Shown here: positions 33,517-33,655 of the stretch, piece by piece
Numbering within the stretch: the stretch's first letter is position 1
Layout of the letters: every line of letters starts with the position of its first letter
DNA from: Clostridia bacterium
GTDB taxonomy: Bacteria > Bacillota > Clostridia > Oscillospirales > CAG-272
NCBI GenBank assembly: GCA_017462605.1
Contig: JAFTQV010000054.1
Location: forward strand, 1-33,655
Direction of reading: 5' to 3'
Length of the DNA: 33,655 nt
Made by a program: the position numbers and the translations under genes
The notes under the pieces: model-generated
The model's database searches: none
What the model was told of the DNA's origin: nothing
What the model saw: the letters and a program-made list of their open reading frames with translations, nothing else

Positions 33517-33655
33517 ATCGAGTAGGAAGCTAACCATTAATTGATTAGCTGTCCTCTCACACCACCGTGCGTACCGTTCGGTACACGGCGGTTCAATCAT
33601 AAATGATGCAGAGACTTGTACGCCTCGGATATGTCATAATATCCTCGGTATGCAA
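33517..33655 (-). mobile_element. 3' end of a group II intron, class C type (continues past window)
   Basis: On the minus strand a domain V-like hairpin (33561-33592) has a 9-bp lower stem, a 2-nt bulge, a 4-bp upper stem and a tetraloop. It is followed by GTGTGAGAGGAC, a domain VI-like stem (33529-33549) and the ending TCCTACTCGAT (33527-33517), which is recalled as typical of class C intron 3' ends. The rest of the intron, with its reverse transcriptase gene, lies to the right. The element sits 42 bp after the GH43 stop, in opposite orientation. Confidence 0.7.
33597..33655 (-). CDS. C-terminal end of a probable intron-encoded reverse transcriptase (partial)
   Basis: Eighteen codons ending at a TGA (33597-33599) read AYRGYYDISEAYKSLHHL. 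The stop lies 4 nt before the domain V-like hairpin, where class C introns usually end their protein gene. The tail GYYDISEAYKSL is plausible for such a protein, but the fragment is too short to prove it. Confidence 0.45.
   Translation of the reverse strand, partial: AYRGYYDISEAYKSLHHL

Noticed and set aside
1..33655. tRNA or rRNA genes
   Set aside because: No cloverleaf or rRNA signature sequence was recognised on either strand, although this was judged by eye.

Overview
The window looks like a carbohydrate-degradation and surface-protein region from an uncultured gut- or rumen-type Clostridia (Firmicutes). The reasons are strong Shine-Dalgarno sites, near-consensus SigA promoters, lipobox lipoproteins, Gly/Asp-rich secreted multidomain proteins, a lysine (L-box) riboswitch with a transcription terminator, and a bacterial group II intron of the class C type. 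The taxon is inferred from these traits only.

Layout. 1-5626 (-) is a giant secreted SGNH/SASA-type carbohydrate esterase whose C-terminus lies beyond the left edge. 5722-11637 (-) is a 1971-residue secreted GH78 alpha-L-rhamnosidase-like protein. Divergent from it is an AraC-family regulator (11769-12629, +); the 131-bp region between them holds a 22-bp-spaced direct repeat and two overlapping promoters. 12891-19157 (-) is a 2088-residue secreted LamG plus metallophosphoesterase protein, followed 14 nt later by a 47-residue peptide gene (12733-12876, -). A second AraC regulator (19329-20204, +) diverges from it. 20293-23235 (-) is a cell-surface lipoprotein with a PDPTPD linker, Ig-like repeats and LamG-like domains. 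23402-25416 (-) is a second LamG-metallophosphoesterase split by a single-base frameshift.

The right part changes character. 25654-26985 (+) is a PnuC-type transporter with an unusual N-terminal extension. 27065-29801 (+) is a lysine-riboswitch-controlled amino-acid ABC importer (binding protein, permease, ATPase). 30022-33475 (+) is a 60-residue peptide gene followed by a secreted GH43 glycosidase with carbohydrate-binding domains. From 33517 to the right edge lies the 3' end of a group II intron on the minus strand.

How it fits together. The esterase, GH78, phosphoesterase and GH43 proteins suggest extracellular attack on a decorated plant (pectin-like) polysaccharide, with the two AraC proteins as local switches. 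Three different catalytic heads (esterase, rhamnosidase, phosphoesterase) carry the same roughly 290-residue beta-helix-like module in 5, 1 and 4 copies. At least two end in the same tandem C-terminal domain, and a single copy of a similar domain sits at the N-terminus of the GH43 protein. Two small peptides that align without gaps (MxxKxYxxPE at the start, DIITTS at residues 20-25, Trp near the end) sit directly beside two of the large secreted proteins. The shared modules and the peptide family are the best candidates here for an undescribed system.
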